From Tannerella sp. (lineage in GTDB: Bacteria > Bacteroidota > Bacteroidia > Bacteroidales > Tannerellaceae), in assembly GCA_031285685.1 (NCBI GenBank), contig JAITVS010000276.1:1-51036 (forward strand): 51,036 nt of DNA, in the 5' to 3' direction. Every line of letters starts with the position of its first letter. Position 1 is the stretch's first letter. The position numbers and the translations under genes are program-made. This document shows, piece after piece, positions 34,141 through 44,974 of this stretch. The notes beneath the pieces were generated by a model that had not been told where the DNA came from, ran no database searches, and saw only the letters and a program-made list of their open reading frames with translations.

Positions 34141-36324
34141 ATGACAACAAAGGAAATACATACAATTTACAGCCGGATTATAAAATCGCTGGACCATAGA
34201 GAGTTAAAAAACGCATTTGACTCTTTAGAGGGTCTTGTTGCCGATCCGCATGTATACATGCTCCGGGATGAACTGAACAACCTGCAGGAAACTTACAAAC
34301 AATTGCTTTATTATTATACCGCAGGCTCAAAAGATCCGATGCAGGAAAAAATTTATACAGAGCTCCTGGCGTCTGTATATGAACTTGCGGATAAAATCAA
34401 ACAGAAAATGCTTGCAGGAGGTGACTCTCCGGAAATGTATTATTCAATACAACGAACTTCAGTTATCCATGCGGAAAACATTGCGAAACTAACAGAAACA
34501 ATCCGCTCGTCGTACGATATAAACAACATCTCACTCGCGGAAGCATCCGTCATGAAACTATTCAAAACAATATGGACATCCGCGTCTCTTTCGGAAGATG
34601 ATTTGAACAGCCTGCATCATTCACTTACTGCTAATGAAGAAAAAAAAGAAACTGCAGATGGATCCGGGCACATGACAATTTTGAACTGTCAAATTGTCTC
34701 TGCCCTTATATTAGGATTACAGGAATTCTTCGACAGAAGGAAAATGCATTTACTGATTGATGCAGCGAACAGTAGTGATGAAGAGGTTAAATTACGCGCT
34801 TATATCGGTATTATGATAACATTATACCAATATAAATACCGCATTGACTACTACCCCGAAATTAAATATCGCCTGGATAATCTTGCCGAAAATCCGGACT
34901 TCAGAAAAATCGTATATCTGATTATACTGCGTTTTATTCTGTCACGTGAAACGGAAAAAATATCCAATAAGCTAAAGGACGAGATCATCCCTGAAATGAT
35001 GAAATTGCATCCGAAGTTTAAACCGGGAATATCTCCGAGAGATTTATCTCCCGAGAACATTGAAAATGAGATGAATCCCGAATGGATGGAAAAATTATCG
35101 AACACCCCGTTAGGAAAAAAAATAGAAGAATTTAATAAACTGCAGGAAGAAGGCGCAGATGTCATGCATTCAACATTTATACATCTCAAAAACTTCCCGT
35201 TTTTCAATGAAATCAGCAACTGGTTCATACCTTTCAGCAAAGGCCAGTCATCATTATCTGAAGAAGACATTGTATTAAAATCCCTGGAGTTAATTACCAA
35301 TGTTGGATTTATGTGCAATTCGGACCTGTATTCTTTATATTTCAGCATCAAACAGATCCCGGAAGAAGGACGCAAAATGATGATAGGGCAGCTGGAAAGT
35401 CAATTGAGCGAATTGAAGCAACAGAAAATGGCCGAATTACAGACACGTGACGATAACACGGAACGTATAATCGGTCAATACGTACAGGATTTATACCGTT
35501 TTTATAAGTTATACCAGCGCCGAAATGAATTCAACGATATTTTCATACAAAAGCTTGATTTCCACAACTTACCGATATTGCAACAATACTTCTCCAATAA
35601 AAATGATTTGTTAAACATTGCGGAATATTATCTCCGCAAAAATTATTTTGAAGATGCATTAATCGTCTATAAACATCTTTCGGACACATTTGAAGGCGAT
35701 GAAATGTTATTCCAGAAAAAAGGCTATTGCTGCCAGATGACCGGTGATTATGAAGGAGCGATCAGCGAATATGCAAAAGCGGAATTAATAAATCCGGAAA
35801 GTAAATGGTTGTTACGCCGGACGGCACAATGCTATCGCGCCATTAAGCAACCGGAAAATGCCATCAGTTACTATCTTCATTATGAAAAGCTTGATCCGGA
35901 AAATCTCTCCGTTATATTAAGCATCGGATCCTGCTATCTTGAAATGAAAAACTATACGGAAGCTTTGAAGTATTATTTTAAAGTTGACTACCTGGATCAG
36001 GATAGCAGTAAGGCATGGCGTCCGATCGCATGGTGCTCTTTCCTTACGGGAAAATATGATCAGGCACGGAATTATTACACTAAAATAATATCACGAAATC
36101 CTGATTATAACGACTATATGAATGCAGGACACACAGAATGGGTACTGCAAAATATAAAAGGCGCACTGGATTTTTACAAAAAATCAGTGCAGGTGATAAA
36201 GTATAATTTTGAAACCTTCCGGACAGAATTCAACAATGACATACCGGAACTGACCGCAGCCGGAGTTGATATTGTAGAAATACCTTTAATGCTGGACAAA
36301 CTACGTTATTCGCTCAACAATTGA
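34141..36324 (+). CDS. Tetratricopeptide-repeat protein
   Basis: A 727-residue cytoplasmic protein (no signal peptide). The N-terminal ~480 residues are helical without a recognised domain and include a conserved-looking block FKPGISPRDLSPENIENEMNPEW. The C-terminal third has consecutive TPR units: EDALIVYKHLSDTFEGDEML, GDYEGAISEYAKAELINPES, QPENAISYYLHYEKLDPENL, KNYTEALKYYFKVDYLDQDS and GKYDQARNYYTKIISRNPDY. This suggests a scaffold for protein interaction. It is divergent from lepA and convergent with the GH30 gene. Partner unknown. Confidence 0.85.
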   Translation: MTTKEIHTIYSRIIKSLDHRELKNAFDSLEGLVADPHVYMLRDELNNLQETYKQLLYYYTAGSKDPMQEKIYTELLASVYELADKIKQKMLAGGDSPEMYYSIQRTSVIHAENIAKLTETIRSSYDINNISLAEASVMKLFKTIWTSASLSEDDLNSLHHSLTANEEKKETADGSGHMTILNCQIVSALILGLQEFFDRRKMHLLIDAANSSDEEVKLRAYIGIMITLYQYKYRIDYYPEIKYRLDNLAENPDFRKIVYLIILRFILSRETEKISNKLKDEIIPEMMKLHPKFKPGISPRDLSPENIENEMNPEWMEKLSNTPLGKKIEEFNKLQEEGADVMHSTFIHLKNFPFFNEISNWFIPFSKGQSSLSEEDIVLKSLELITNVGFMCNSDLYSLYFSIKQIPEEGRKMMIGQLESQLSELKQQKMAELQTRDDNTERIIGQYVQDLYRFYKLYQRRNEFNDIFIQKLDFHNLPILQQYFSNKNDLLNIAEYYLRKNYFEDALIVYKHLSDTFEGDEMLFQKKGYCCQMTGDYEGAISEYAKAELINPESKWLLRRTAQCYRAIKQPENAISYYLHYEKLDPENLSVILSIGSCYLEMKNYTEALKYYFKVDYLDQDSSKAWRPIAWCSFLTGKYDQARNYYTKIISRNPDYNDYMNAGHTEWVLQNIKGALDFYKKSVQVIKYNFETFRTEFNNDIPELTAAGVDIVEIPLMLDKLRYSLNN

Positions 36325-36359
36325 CCATGTTCGATGAATTAATGCCCAGACTTAGCAAT

Positions 36360-37826
36360 TCATTGTATATCATTATTCCATCTGTAAGAAGCAACTGCAT
36401 AAGGAGGTAATATTATTTTGAATATGGTTTCTCCATCAGAGACCATAAAACTTCGTTTTTCAGCGGCATCATTAAGAACAACAAATGCATAAGAATTATC
36501 CGGATTGATAAATGCACTGTAGACAAACCCGTCTGCTTTATAGCCACTGCTCCCGATACGATAAGCGCCGGGGTTTACTACCGATGATAAATGCCCTATT
36601 ACATAATAGTGCGAATTACGTGTGATTGTTTTATAATCCGACTTATCAATATCAACTGCTCCGTAACAGGTCTGACACCCGCCTTCGCGATTGGGACCGC
36701 GTTCACTATCGAGCATCAGATTCCAGACTATAACACCTTTGCACCAGTTATTTACAGTTCCCAGTCCCACTTCACGCATATCTTCCATCAGGCGTTTTTC
36801 AAGATTATGACCCTCATTCCACGTTCCGATGGATGTTTCCGTGAAAACAAGTTCTTTATCGGGATATGCATCATGTACCCGGTTTAATTCTTCTTTATCG
36901 CCGGAATAATTGTGATATGCCGCACCGGCAAAATACGGGGCTACTTCAACGTCCTCATAAAGACGTATCGTATAACTTTCCTGTTCTGCAATCCGGTCAT
37001 AATCATAATTATGGTCAAATGCATATATTTTTGTCCTGAGTCCGGCAGCTTTCAGTTTTGGTCCTAATGATTTCTTCACGAAATCAGCCTGTTCCCTCCA
37101 ACCCATAAACAGAGAGGCGGAATTACCACGATTAAGCGGTTCATTCTGCGGTGTTATGGAATAAACAGGGATGCCGGCTTCTTCAAAAGCCTGTATCCAC
37201 TTCACAAAATAAGTAGCATAATCATCATAATAATCCGGGTTAAGATGCCCGCTTGTCCATGAATTATATATTTTTTTACTTTTCGGATTTTCGACTTTCA
37301 TCCATCGCGGACAGGTCCATGGAGACCCCATAATCTTAAGCAAAGGGTTTATACGCAATATCTCTTTAAGAACAGGTATCACGTATTTCGTTTCTTCATC
37401 TGTCAAACCAAAATTCTCAATTCCTTTTTCATCACAACAGGTATACTCACTCAATGAAAAATCAGAACATCCGATAGCAATACGAACATAGCTGAAACCC
37501 ATTTTCTGATTTGAGGAAAATGTCTCATATAAAAAAGCCGAACGCTCCTCATGATCCATTTGCATCAGATTATAACATGTAGAGCCGGTTATTGCCGCCC
37601 CGAAGCCATCCATCTGCTGAAAGCGAATAAGTGAATCCAAAATAATAACATTGCGGCTATCGGCTTCCGATGGTTCCTCCAAAAACGGTATTATCTCATA
37701 AGCAAAATCTTTTGTGCGATCCGTCGTTGTCATAAAGACATCTACACTCCCGACAGGCTGAGGTGTGCATGATTGCAATAAATAGATGATGCAACAAATA
37801 CACAGATATACCAGGTTATTTTTCAT
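36360..37826 (-). CDS. Glycoside hydrolase family 30 lipoprotein
   Basis: A 488-residue secreted glycosidase of the GH30 (glucosylceramidase-like) family. The signal peptide ends in lipobox LLQSC (Cys20), placing the enzyme in the outer membrane. FQQMDGFGAAIT and GSPWTCPRWMK are family landmarks. The acid/base is Glu229 in TPQNEP and the nucleophile Glu330 in FTETS, both present; the C-terminal beta-sandwich ends around FVVLNDAAEKRSFMVSD. Substrate may be a beta-1,6-glucan, beta-glucoside or beta-xyloside; the sequence does not decide. It is the last of four co-directional genes starting with valS; no SusCD pair is adjacent. Confidence 0.93.
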   Translation of the reverse strand: MKNNLVYLCICCIIYLLQSCTPQPVGSVDVFMTTTDRTKDFAYEIIPFLEEPSEADSRNVIILDSLIRFQQMDGFGAAITGSTCYNLMQMDHEERSAFLYETFSSNQKMGFSYVRIAIGCSDFSLSEYTCCDEKGIENFGLTDEETKYVIPVLKEILRINPLLKIMGSPWTCPRWMKVENPKSKKIYNSWTSGHLNPDYYDDYATYFVKWIQAFEEAGIPVYSITPQNEPLNRGNSASLFMGWREQADFVKKSLGPKLKAAGLRTKIYAFDHNYDYDRIAEQESYTIRLYEDVEVAPYFAGAAYHNYSGDKEELNRVHDAYPDKELVFTETSIGTWNEGHNLEKRLMEDMREVGLGTVNNWCKGVIVWNLMLDSERGPNREGGCQTCYGAVDIDKSDYKTITRNSHYYVIGHLSSVVNPGAYRIGSSGYKADGFVYSAFINPDNSYAFVVLNDAAEKRSFMVSDGETIFKIILPPYAVASYRWNNDIQ

Positions 37827-37868
37827 TTTATTCTATCGAGTTATTTTATGTGTGAACACTTGCCACTG

Positions 37869-38915
37869 TTATCTCTCACGTAATTGTTCGGATAAGATTT
37901 GATCCGCAGTCACCCTTTTTTTTAGAATATCAAGGTAAGTACTTTGTACTCCCGTATAAGTACTGCCGGCAAACTCATTAAAAAGACCGTAGGAAATTTC
38001 AGCATATTCAACAGCCTTATTGAAATTACCTGTCATTTCATAGCACAAGGCAAGATTTGATGCAAGACGGGCTTTGGGTTTCCATTTTTTTGTTTTATCA
38101 AACAATGGTTCCCATATTTTAGCCGCCGCCTCCCACTTTCCTCCCGCCGCATAGACAGTTGCCTGTTTCCATTGGGAAGATATATTTGTGTAAAACCATC
38201 GCTTATCATCGGACCAGAAAGGAACAAAATTGACATGAATTTTCTGCCCAGTGAATTCGGATAAATATTGAATGGCGAGTTTCACATCCGGAGTCGTAAG
38301 TACTTCTATAACCTCCCCGAACAAATGATTTTCATCCATAAGCCACATCAACGAATCCGAAAACGGAATCGAATAAACAGTTTTCTGCCCTGGCCATAAA
38401 GCTCTCAGTTCACCACTAACATCAGCGCTAATGCCGTTTCCCATAACAAAATTTTTCATATCAGTCTCATAAAATACCGTATTGAAAAACATTTTATCCA
38501 GGGTAATAAGAGCGTCGACCCCATAATCATTACAAAACGAGACGACTTCATCGGCAGTTAACGGCCTGCTATTATAAAAGAGAGAATCACGACGCAATGT
38601 ATCTTCACAGATTCTGACATCATAAAACAACGGCGATTCGGCGATCGCTTTACCTAAAGACATACAAAAGAGATAAGCCATACTATCAACCGAAACTGAC
38701 AGTAAAGAATCACCTTTGCTAAAACTCAAAAAACGATGCCCTACACCATCCGGTTGCTGTGCGGAATTATTAACAATCATAACAGTCTTTATCTCCGGCG
38801 GAAATGTAATTGCCGCAGGATTATATGTTTCAACATCTATAACCCGATACGAACGGCACGAAAAGAACAAAACCGAGAGGAATACAATGGTGAAAAGTAA
38901 ACAAACTCGTCTCAT
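37869..38915 (-). CDS. DUF6340-like lipoprotein
   Basis: A 348-residue lipoprotein (signal peptide with FFSC, Cys20). The N-terminal domain includes IKTVMIVNNSAQQPDGVGHRF and VDALITLDKMFFNTVFYET; a C-terminal helical part has TPR-like units (AKIWEPLFDKTKKWKPKARLASNLALCYEMTGNFNKAVEYA region). This arrangement matches what I know as the DUF6340 family of Bacteroidota envelope lipoproteins, function unknown. It lies 42 bases upstream of the GH30 gene and 55 bases downstream of the isomerase-like gene. Confidence 0.65.
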   Translation of the reverse strand: MRRVCLLFTIVFLSVLFFSCRSYRVIDVETYNPAAITFPPEIKTVMIVNNSAQQPDGVGHRFLSFSKGDSLLSVSVDSMAYLFCMSLGKAIAESPLFYDVRICEDTLRRDSLFYNSRPLTADEVVSFCNDYGVDALITLDKMFFNTVFYETDMKNFVMGNGISADVSGELRALWPGQKTVYSIPFSDSLMWLMDENHLFGEVIEVLTTPDVKLAIQYLSEFTGQKIHVNFVPFWSDDKRWFYTNISSQWKQATVYAAGGKWEAAAKIWEPLFDKTKKWKPKARLASNLALCYEMTGNFNKAVEYAEISYGLFNEFAGSTYTGVQSTYLDILKKRVTADQILSEQLRER

Positions 38916-38970
38916 ACTGCTTTTATTTTATGATGGAAACTCCGTACAACAGCATTCCGGCATATCATTT

Positions 38971-39849
38971 TCAGGCGTAATCACTTACAGCTTTAAAATA
39001 TCCGATAGATTCGGCTATTCCGAGAAACGGATCTTTCATATCTTTTTCATATTCAAGACTACATTTTCCGGTATAATTAACCTGACGCATCATCCTTATG
39101 AATGCAGGAAAATCAATTTTCCCGTGTCCGATCTGAATGCCATGACCTGCTTTAGATGCATCCGTAACGTCTTTAATATGCACATCAAATACGCGTGTAT
39201 GATATTTTTCCAGATCAGCGACCGGATCGCATCCGTTTCGTAAATCATGTCCTATGTCAAGACACATCCCGATCCGGGGATCAAGATTTTTCGTATTTTC
39301 CCACACATCTGTCGCATCCGGATAAAGAGCCATATCCGGTCCGTGAAGATGGATAGCATAATGAAAATCATACTCTTTCACTTTTTTGTCCACATAGGGT
39401 AATAATTCATAGTTCGGAACTCCTACAATCAACTTGACCCCTACCCGTTTTGCATATTCAAAACCACGGTCTATCTCAGCCTCCGTTTTCATATAGATAG
39501 GGCCGACTCCATATCCCGTCACTTCATATGAAGCGCATTTCTCATGAAATGCCCTGATCTGTTCATCCGACGCATCCAGCGGTAAATGAAAATCCTTTAT
39601 ACACAGATAATGTACACCAACGCTTTTCATTGTCTTGAGCGTTGTCTCCAGGTCAAAATTAACGAATGTATAACCTGCCATTCCAATCTGGAAGGGGTTT
39701 GTTGCTTTTGAAGCCTTTGGCTTAATCACATTATCATCCGCCGATATGCTGTTCACACCGGAAATAAACGGTTTGGCGACCAACGGAACCGCGCTTAACG
39801 CAGCAGCGCCTACAAGTCCTTTCTTTAAAAAATCTCTTCTGTTTGACAT
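38971..39849 (-). CDS. Sugar phosphate isomerase/epimerase-like TIM-barrel protein, Tat-exported
   Basis: A 292-residue member of the xylose isomerase-like TIM-barrel superfamily. The N-terminus (SNRRDFLKKGLVGAAALSAVP) is a twin-arginine signal with Arg4-Arg5, so it is folded before export. The barrel shows the metal-site candidates of the family: IGMCLDIGHD, RVFDVHIKDV and the C-terminal CSLEYEKD glutamate. Substrate unknown; related exported proteins are often near glycoside catabolism genes, and a GH30 gene lies two genes on. The start lies 11 bases after valS, suggesting co-transcription. Confidence 0.87.
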   Translation of the reverse strand: MSNRRDFLKKGLVGAAALSAVPLVAKPFISGVNSISADDNVIKPKASKATNPFQIGMAGYTFVNFDLETTLKTMKSVGVHYLCIKDFHLPLDASDEQIRAFHEKCASYEVTGYGVGPIYMKTEAEIDRGFEYAKRVGVKLIVGVPNYELLPYVDKKVKEYDFHYAIHLHGPDMALYPDATDVWENTKNLDPRIGMCLDIGHDLRNGCDPVADLEKYHTRVFDVHIKDVTDASKAGHGIQIGHGKIDFPAFIRMMRQVNYTGKCSLEYEKDMKDPFLGIAESIGYFKAVSDYA

Positions 39850-39860
39850 GATCGATAAGG

Positions 39861-42479
39861 TTATTTAAGTTTACTTATACTTTCGCGTAAGATGTTGATT
39901 TTACTTTCCGCGTCAGCTTGTTTTTTGCGTTCGTTTGCCACCACTTCCGGTTTGGCATTCGCAACAAATTTTTCATTACTTATTTTTTTCACTACCGAAT
40001 GAAGGAATCCTTCCAGATAACGGATTTCATCTTCCATTTTCTTTATTTCTTCCTCCACATTAATTGCTCCGCCAAGCGGAACGGCATATTCCGTTGTTCC
40101 CACAATGAATGAAGCCGCCGTCACATCTTTGTCGGCACGTTCAATACCTTCCAGGTTACACATTTTCGTTATGACAGCATTATGCAGAGCATTATATTCT
40201 CCGGAAACCACATGCAACATCAAAGGCTCTTTATTCGGAATATTGTGTTCAAGGCGTATCGAGCGGACACCTGCAGTAATCAGTTTTACAATTTCAAAAT
40301 CAGCTACCAGCGCTTCGTTCTTATGATCCGGTTCAGGCATCCGGACAGTCATAATACTTTCTCCGGATTTGCGCTCAGCGATAGACTGCCACACTTCTTC
40401 CGTAATAAACGGCATAAACGGGTGGAGCAAAACCGTCAGTTTTTCAAAAAATGCAAGTGTTGCATGATAGGAAACAGCATCAATAGGCTGTTGATAGGCC
40501 GGTTTCACCATTTCCAGATACCAGGAAGAAAACTCATCCCAAAACAACTTATAGGCCGTCATCAATGCTTCGGATATACGATATTTATTCAGTTCATCGT
40601 CTATTTGCTCTATTGCAGCACTCAGACGCGCATCGAACCATTCGATGGCTATTTTGGCAGAATCAGGTTGTGGAATATGATCTGCGACATCCCATCCTTT
40701 CACAAGACGAAGCGCATTCCAGATCTTATTATTAAAATTACGCCCCTGTTCACATAACGATTCATCAAAAGGCAAATCATTTCCGGCCGGAGACGAAAGC
40801 AGCATCCCCATACGTACACCGTCCGCCCCGTATTTCTCCATCAGCTCAATGGGATCGGGAGAGTTTCCAAGCGATTTTGACATTTTCCGCCCGAGTTTAT
40901 CACGAACAATCCCGGTAAAGTAAACATTATAAAAACAAGGTTTTTGACGATACTCAAAACCCGACATAATCATGCGGGCTACCCAGAAAAATATAATTTC
41001 AGGCGCAGTAACCAGGTCATTGGTAGGATAATAGTAATTTATATCTTCGTTATCCGGATGATTGATACCGTCGAATACGGAAATCGGCCACAACCAGGAA
41101 GAAAACCAGGTGTCAAGGCAATCTTCGTCCTGACGCAAATCGGAAATAACCAGATCCGGATTACCGGATTTTTCACGGGCCTCCTGCAATGCGGCATCTT
41201 CTGTTTCCGCTACCACATATCCGCCTTCCGGAAGATAATAAGCGGGAATACGGTGCCCCCACCATAGTTGACGACTGATACACCAATCTTTGATATTCTC
41301 CATCCAGTGACGGTATGTATTCTTGAATTTCGCCGGATAAAACTTTATCGTATCATCCATTACCGCATCTAATGCAGGTTTGGCTAACTCTTCCATTTTC
41401 AGGAACCACTGCATCGAAAGCTTCGGCTCAATAGGAATGTCCGTTCTTTCGGAAAATCCGACTTTGTTCGTGTAATCCTCTTCTTTTTCAAGCAATCCTG
41501 CCGCAGCCAGATCTTTCACGATCTGCTTACGTACATCAAAACGATCCATTCCTATATAGATCTCACCGGCCTCACTGATTGTACCGTTGTCATTAAATAT
41601 GTCAATCGCGGGAAGATTGTATTTTTCTCCCAGCATATAATCATTCACATCATGGGCCGGTGTCACCTTCAGACAACCTGTTCCAAACTCTATATCCACA
41701 TAATCATCCTCAATGACCGGAACCACACGGTTCACCAACGGAACGATGACTTTTTTTCCACGGAGATGCTGATTTTTAGGATCATTCGGATTAATACACA
41801 TAGCCGTATCCCCCATAATGGTTTCCGGACGTGTTGTTGCGACGACAGCATATCCGTCTTCCCCTTCAATCCGATATCTCAGATAATACAACTTCCCCTG
41901 TTGTTCTTTGTATATCACTTCTTCATCAGAAAGAGCGGTAAGCGCCTGGGGATCCCAGTTTACCATCCGGACGCCACGATATATTTTATTTTTATTATAC
42001 AGATCGACAAATACTTTGATTACACTTTCCGAACGCTTTTCGTCCATTGTAAAACAGGTACGGTCCCAATCGCACGAAGCGCCGAGTTTTTTCAGCTGCT
42101 CAAGGATAATACCCCCATGCTTATGCGTCCAATCCCAAGCATGTTCAAGAAAAGCCTCACGTGTAAGATCCGATTTCCGGATTCCTTCCGAAGCCAGTTT
42201 TGCTACCACTTTTGCTTCCGTTGCAATCGAAGCATGGTCCGTACCCGGAACCCAACAGGCATTCTTACCCATCATACGCGCACGACGGACTAAAATATCC
42301 TGAATCGTATTATTCAACATGTGGCCCATATGTAACACCCCTGTCACATTAGGCGGCGGTATAACAATCGTATACGGTTCACGACCGTCCGGCTTAGACT
42401 TGAATAATCCGTTTTCCAACCAATACTGGTACCATTTTCTTTCAACCGACGAGGGGTCATACTTAGTAGCTAATTCCAT
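39861..42479 (-). CDS. valS: Valyl-tRNA synthetase
   Basis: Class I aminoacyl-tRNA synthetase charging tRNA-Val, 872 residues, full length. HIGH-type motif HMGH at 50-53 in [16 protein letters not shown]; the editing (CP1) domain includes [14 protein letters not shown] and the TPAHDVNDY stretch; the class I KMSKS signature appears as [14 protein letters not shown]. The anticodon-binding domain and C-terminal coiled coil ([17 protein letters not shown]) are present. A -7 element (TATTTTTG, minus strand 42521-42514) lies upstream in the short divergent gap with topA. Confidence 0.98.
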   Translation of the reverse strand: MELATKYDPSSVERKWYQYWLENGLFKSKPDGREPYTIVIPPPNVTGVLHMGHMLNNTIQDILVRRARMMGKNACWVPGTDHASIATEAKVVAKLASEGIRKSDLTREAFLEHAWDWTHKHGGIILEQLKKLGASCDWDRTCFTMDEKRSESVIKVFVDLYNKNKIYRGVRMVNWDPQALTALSDEEVIYKEQQGKLYYLRYRIEGEDGYAVVATTRPETIMGDTAMCINPNDPKNQHLRGKKVIVPLVNRVVPVIEDDYVDIEFGTGCLKVTPAHDVNDYMLGEKYNLPAIDIFNDNGTISEAGEIYIGMDRFDVRKQIVKDLAAAGLLEKEEDYTNKVGFSERTDIPIEPKLSMQWFLKMEELAKPALDAVMDDTIKFYPAKFKNTYRHWMENIKDWCISRQLWWGHRIPAYYLPEGGYVVAETEDAALQEAREKSGNPDLVISDLRQDEDCLDTWFSSWLWPISVFDGINHPDNEDINYYYPTNDLVTAPEIIFFWVARMIMSGFEYRQKPCFYNVYFTGIVRDKLGRKMSKSLGNSPDPIELMEKYGADGVRMGMLLSSPAGNDLPFDESLCEQGRNFNNKIWNALRLVKGWDVADHIPQPDSAKIAIEWFDARLSAAIEQIDDELNKYRISEALMTAYKLFWDEFSSWYLEMVKPAYQQPIDAVSYHATLAFFEKLTVLLHPFMPFITEEVWQSIAERKSGESIMTVRMPEPDHKNEALVADFEIVKLITAGVRSIRLEHNIPNKEPLMLHVVSGEYNALHNAVITKMCNLEGIERADKDVTAASFIVGTTEYAVPLGGAINVEEEIKKMEDEIRYLEGFLHSVVKKISNEKFVANAKPEVVANERKKQADAESKINILRESISKLK

Positions 42480-42513
42480 ATATTTTTACAAGCATTTTAA
42501 TAATTTCATTGCG

Positions 42514-42521
42514 CAAAAATA
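42514..42521 (-). promoter_or_regulatory. -7 element of valS
   Basis: TATTTTTG on the minus strand, 35 bases before the valS ATG. No convincing -33 partner is visible. Confidence 0.45.
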
Positions 42522-42531
42522 ATAAATTTAA

Positions 42532-42559
42532 TTGAGAATGAAGATTTTTTGTATCTTTG
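42532..42559 (+). promoter_or_regulatory. topA promoter
   Basis: TTG (42532-42534), 17 nt, TATCTTTG (42552-42559). The -7 fits well; spacing is slightly short. It lies inside the longer open frame, which shows that the real topA start is the ATG at 42580. Confidence 0.6.
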
Positions 42560-42579
42560 CGGCGTTTAATAATGTAAGT

Positions 42580-44922
42580 ATGCAAAAAAATCTCGTTATC
42601 GTTGAGTCACCCGCCAAAGCAAAAACGATTGAAAAGTTTTTGGGGAAAGACTACAAAGTAATGTCAAGTTACGGTCACATACGCGACCTGAAGCCGAAAG
42701 AATTCGGTATTGATATAGAACACAATTATGCACCGGAATATGTCGTACCGACCGATAAGAAAAAGCTGGTTTCCGAATTAAAAAAAGAGTCCGGATCGGC
42801 AAATGAGATCCTTCTCGCTTCCGATGAGGACCGTGAAGGAGAAGCTATCGCATGGCACCTTTTTGAAGTTCTTGATCTTAAACCTGAAAACACGAAACGT
42901 ATTGTCTTTCACGAAATTACAAAAACGGCAATTTTAAATGCGCTGAAAACCCCGAGGGATATTGATATGAATCTCGTGAATGCCCAGCAGGCCCGCCGTA
43001 CACTTGACCGTATTGTCGGGTTTGAGGTATCTCCTATCCTTTGGCGCAAAATCAAACCGGCATTATCTGCCGGACGCGTTCAATCGGTAGCCGTTCGCCT
43101 CATCGTAGAACGTGAACGCGAGATAAATCAGTTCGTTTCAGAGGCATCATATCGCGTAGCAGCAACGTTCATACTACCTGATGGAACGACATTATTAAGT
43201 GCAAAGCTCAACAAACGCCTTAAAGACAAAAAAGAAGCGTATGCCTTTTTGGAGTCATGCAAGGGTTGTGATTTTTATATCGAAGATATCACCAAAAAAC
43301 CGGTAAAAAAGTCTCCCGCACCACCGTTCACAACATCGACACTGCAACAGGAAGCAGCACGTAAACTCGGATTTTCCGTATCACAAACCATGATGGTTGC
43401 ACAAAGATTATATGAATCAGGATACATTACCTACATGCGTACGGATTCCGTGAATCTTAGTGACCTGGCTCTGAATACAAGCAAAGAGGCTATCATCGGT
43501 TCTTATGGAGAAAAGTATTATAAATTCCGTAAATACCATACAAAAAGTAAAGGAGCCCAGGAAGCGCACGAGGCAATCCGCCCTACCTATATGAGCGCAC
43601 CTGAGATAAGTGGTAATGCACAGGAAAAAAGATTGTACGACCTGATCTTCAAACGTACGATTGCCAGTCAGATGGCCGATGCGGAGCTGGAACGAACCAC
43701 TATTACCATCAATATCAGCAGCAAAAAGGATGAAAAATTTGTTGCCTCAGGAGAAATTGTTACATTCGACGGATTCCTACATGTTTATATGGAAAGCATC
43801 GATGAAGACAGTGAAAACGAGCTGGAGAACGGGCTTCTGCCTCCGGTAAAAGAAAACGAAGAGTTGTCAATGAAAGATATAACAGCAACCGAACGCTTCA
43901 CGCAACGTCCGCCACGATATACGGAAGCCAGCCTTGTGCATCGTTTGGAAGAGTTGGGTATCGGTCGTCCGTCGACATACGCCCCGACGATACAAACCAT
44001 ACAAAACCGCGAATATGTAATACGTGGCGATAAGGATGGTACGGAACGTATGTACAACATACTTACGCTTAAAAACGACAATATAACGGATATCGATAAA
44101 AAGGAAATAACCGGAGCTGATCGTAATAAACTAATACCCACAGATATAGGAACTGTCGTAAACGATTTTCTGATCGAATATTTTCCAAATATTCTGGATT
44201 ATAATTTCACTGCAAATGTGGAAAAAGAATTTGATACAATAGCCGAGGGTAAATTGGATTGGACCAAAGCGATGGATAAGTTCTACAAAAAATTCCATCC
44301 GGTTGTCGAAGCGGCTTCAGCGGTAAAAACAGAACATAAGGTGGGCGAACGCGAATTAGGCATGGATCCGAAAAGCGGAAAGCCGGTTTTTGTTAAGATC
44401 GGACGCTATGGACCAATAGCGCAGATAGGGCAGGCAAACCCGGACGATAAGAAAGACAAACCGCAATTCGCCTCTCTCATGAAAGGTCAGTCCATAGAAA
44501 CAATTACTTTAGAAGAAGCTCTTAAGTTGTTTGATCTTCCACGCACAATCGGAGAATACGAAGGATCGGAAATGATTGCCGGTATAGGGCGCTTTGGTCC
44601 GTTTATCCGTCATAACGGGGTTTTCATTTCCATTCCCAAAACGATGAGCCCTCTAAGTATCACTCCGGAAGAAGCGATTGAACTGATAGAAGGTAAACGA
44701 AAAAAGGAACAGGAACGCCATATTAAAACATTCAGTGAAGAACCTGAATTGGAGATATTAAATGGAAGATACGGTCCTTATATCGCATTTAAAGGTAATA
44801 ATTACCGCATACCGAAGGGAACGGATCCTGCATCGTTAACTCTTGAAGATTGCCGGAAGATTGTTGAAGAGACAGCGGATAAACCGGCAAAGAAAAGATT
44901 TTCAAGAAAAAAGAAAGAATAA
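42580..44922 (+). CDS. topA: DNA topoisomerase I
   Basis: Type IA topoisomerase relaxing negative supercoils, 780 residues from ATG 42580. The TOPRIM domain opens KNLVIVESPAKAKTIEKFLG (Glu9) and has SDEDREGE (acidic residues about 82, 84, 86). The catalytic tyrosine is Tyr285 in GYITYMRTDSVN. The C-terminus has no Cys4 zinc ribbons; instead it has topoisomerase C-terminal repeats with GRYGPI, GRFGPFIRHNG and GRYGPYIAFKG, and a basic tail (KKRFSRKKKE), as usual in Bacteroidota. The open frame extends 16 codons further upstream, but that part contains the promoter. A terminator follows at 44931. Confidence 0.98.
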   Translation: MQKNLVIVESPAKAKTIEKFLGKDYKVMSSYGHIRDLKPKEFGIDIEHNYAPEYVVPTDKKKLVSELKKESGSANEILLASDEDREGEAIAWHLFEVLDLKPENTKRIVFHEITKTAILNALKTPRDIDMNLVNAQQARRTLDRIVGFEVSPILWRKIKPALSAGRVQSVAVRLIVEREREINQFVSEASYRVAATFILPDGTTLLSAKLNKRLKDKKEAYAFLESCKGCDFYIEDITKKPVKKSPAPPFTTSTLQQEAARKLGFSVSQTMMVAQRLYESGYITYMRTDSVNLSDLALNTSKEAIIGSYGEKYYKFRKYHTKSKGAQEAHEAIRPTYMSAPEISGNAQEKRLYDLIFKRTIASQMADAELERTTITINISSKKDEKFVASGEIVTFDGFLHVYMESIDEDSENELENGLLPPVKENEELSMKDITATERFTQRPPRYTEASLVHRLEELGIGRPSTYAPTIQTIQNREYVIRGDKDGTERMYNILTLKNDNITDIDKKEITGADRNKLIPTDIGTVVNDFLIEYFPNILDYNFTANVEKEFDTIAEGKLDWTKAMDKFYKKFHPVVEAASAVKTEHKVGERELGMDPKSGKPVFVKIGRYGPIAQIGQANPDDKKDKPQFASLMKGQSIETITLEEALKLFDLPRTIGEYEGSEMIAGIGRFGPFIRHNGVFISIPKTMSPLSITPEEAIELIEGKRKKEQERHIKTFSEEPELEILNGRYGPYIAFKGNNYRIPKGTDPASLTLEDCRKIVEETADKPAKKRFSRKKKE

Positions 44923-44930
44923 TCAGATTT

Positions 44931-44962
44931 GGGCTGTCCACTTTTGGATGGCCCTTTTTTTT
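44931..44962 (+). terminator. topA terminator
   Basis: GGGCTGTCCA (44931-44940) pairs with TGGATGGCCC (44945-44954), including two G-U pairs, loop CTTT, followed by eight T. Confidence 0.85.
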
Positions 44963-44974
44963 AAGTAACACCCT

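Noticed and set aside
36328..36408. ATG three bases after the TPR gene reading MFDELMPRLSNSL, possibly the start of a lost downstream gene
   Set aside because: Only about 12 codons lie outside the convergent GH30 gene, and the rest is antisense of GH30. Too short to distinguish from chance.
40182..40757. 191-codon open frame on the plus strand opposite valS
   Set aside because: Antisense to conserved valS sequence; composition (Phe, Ile, His, Arg-rich) is typical of a shadow frame.
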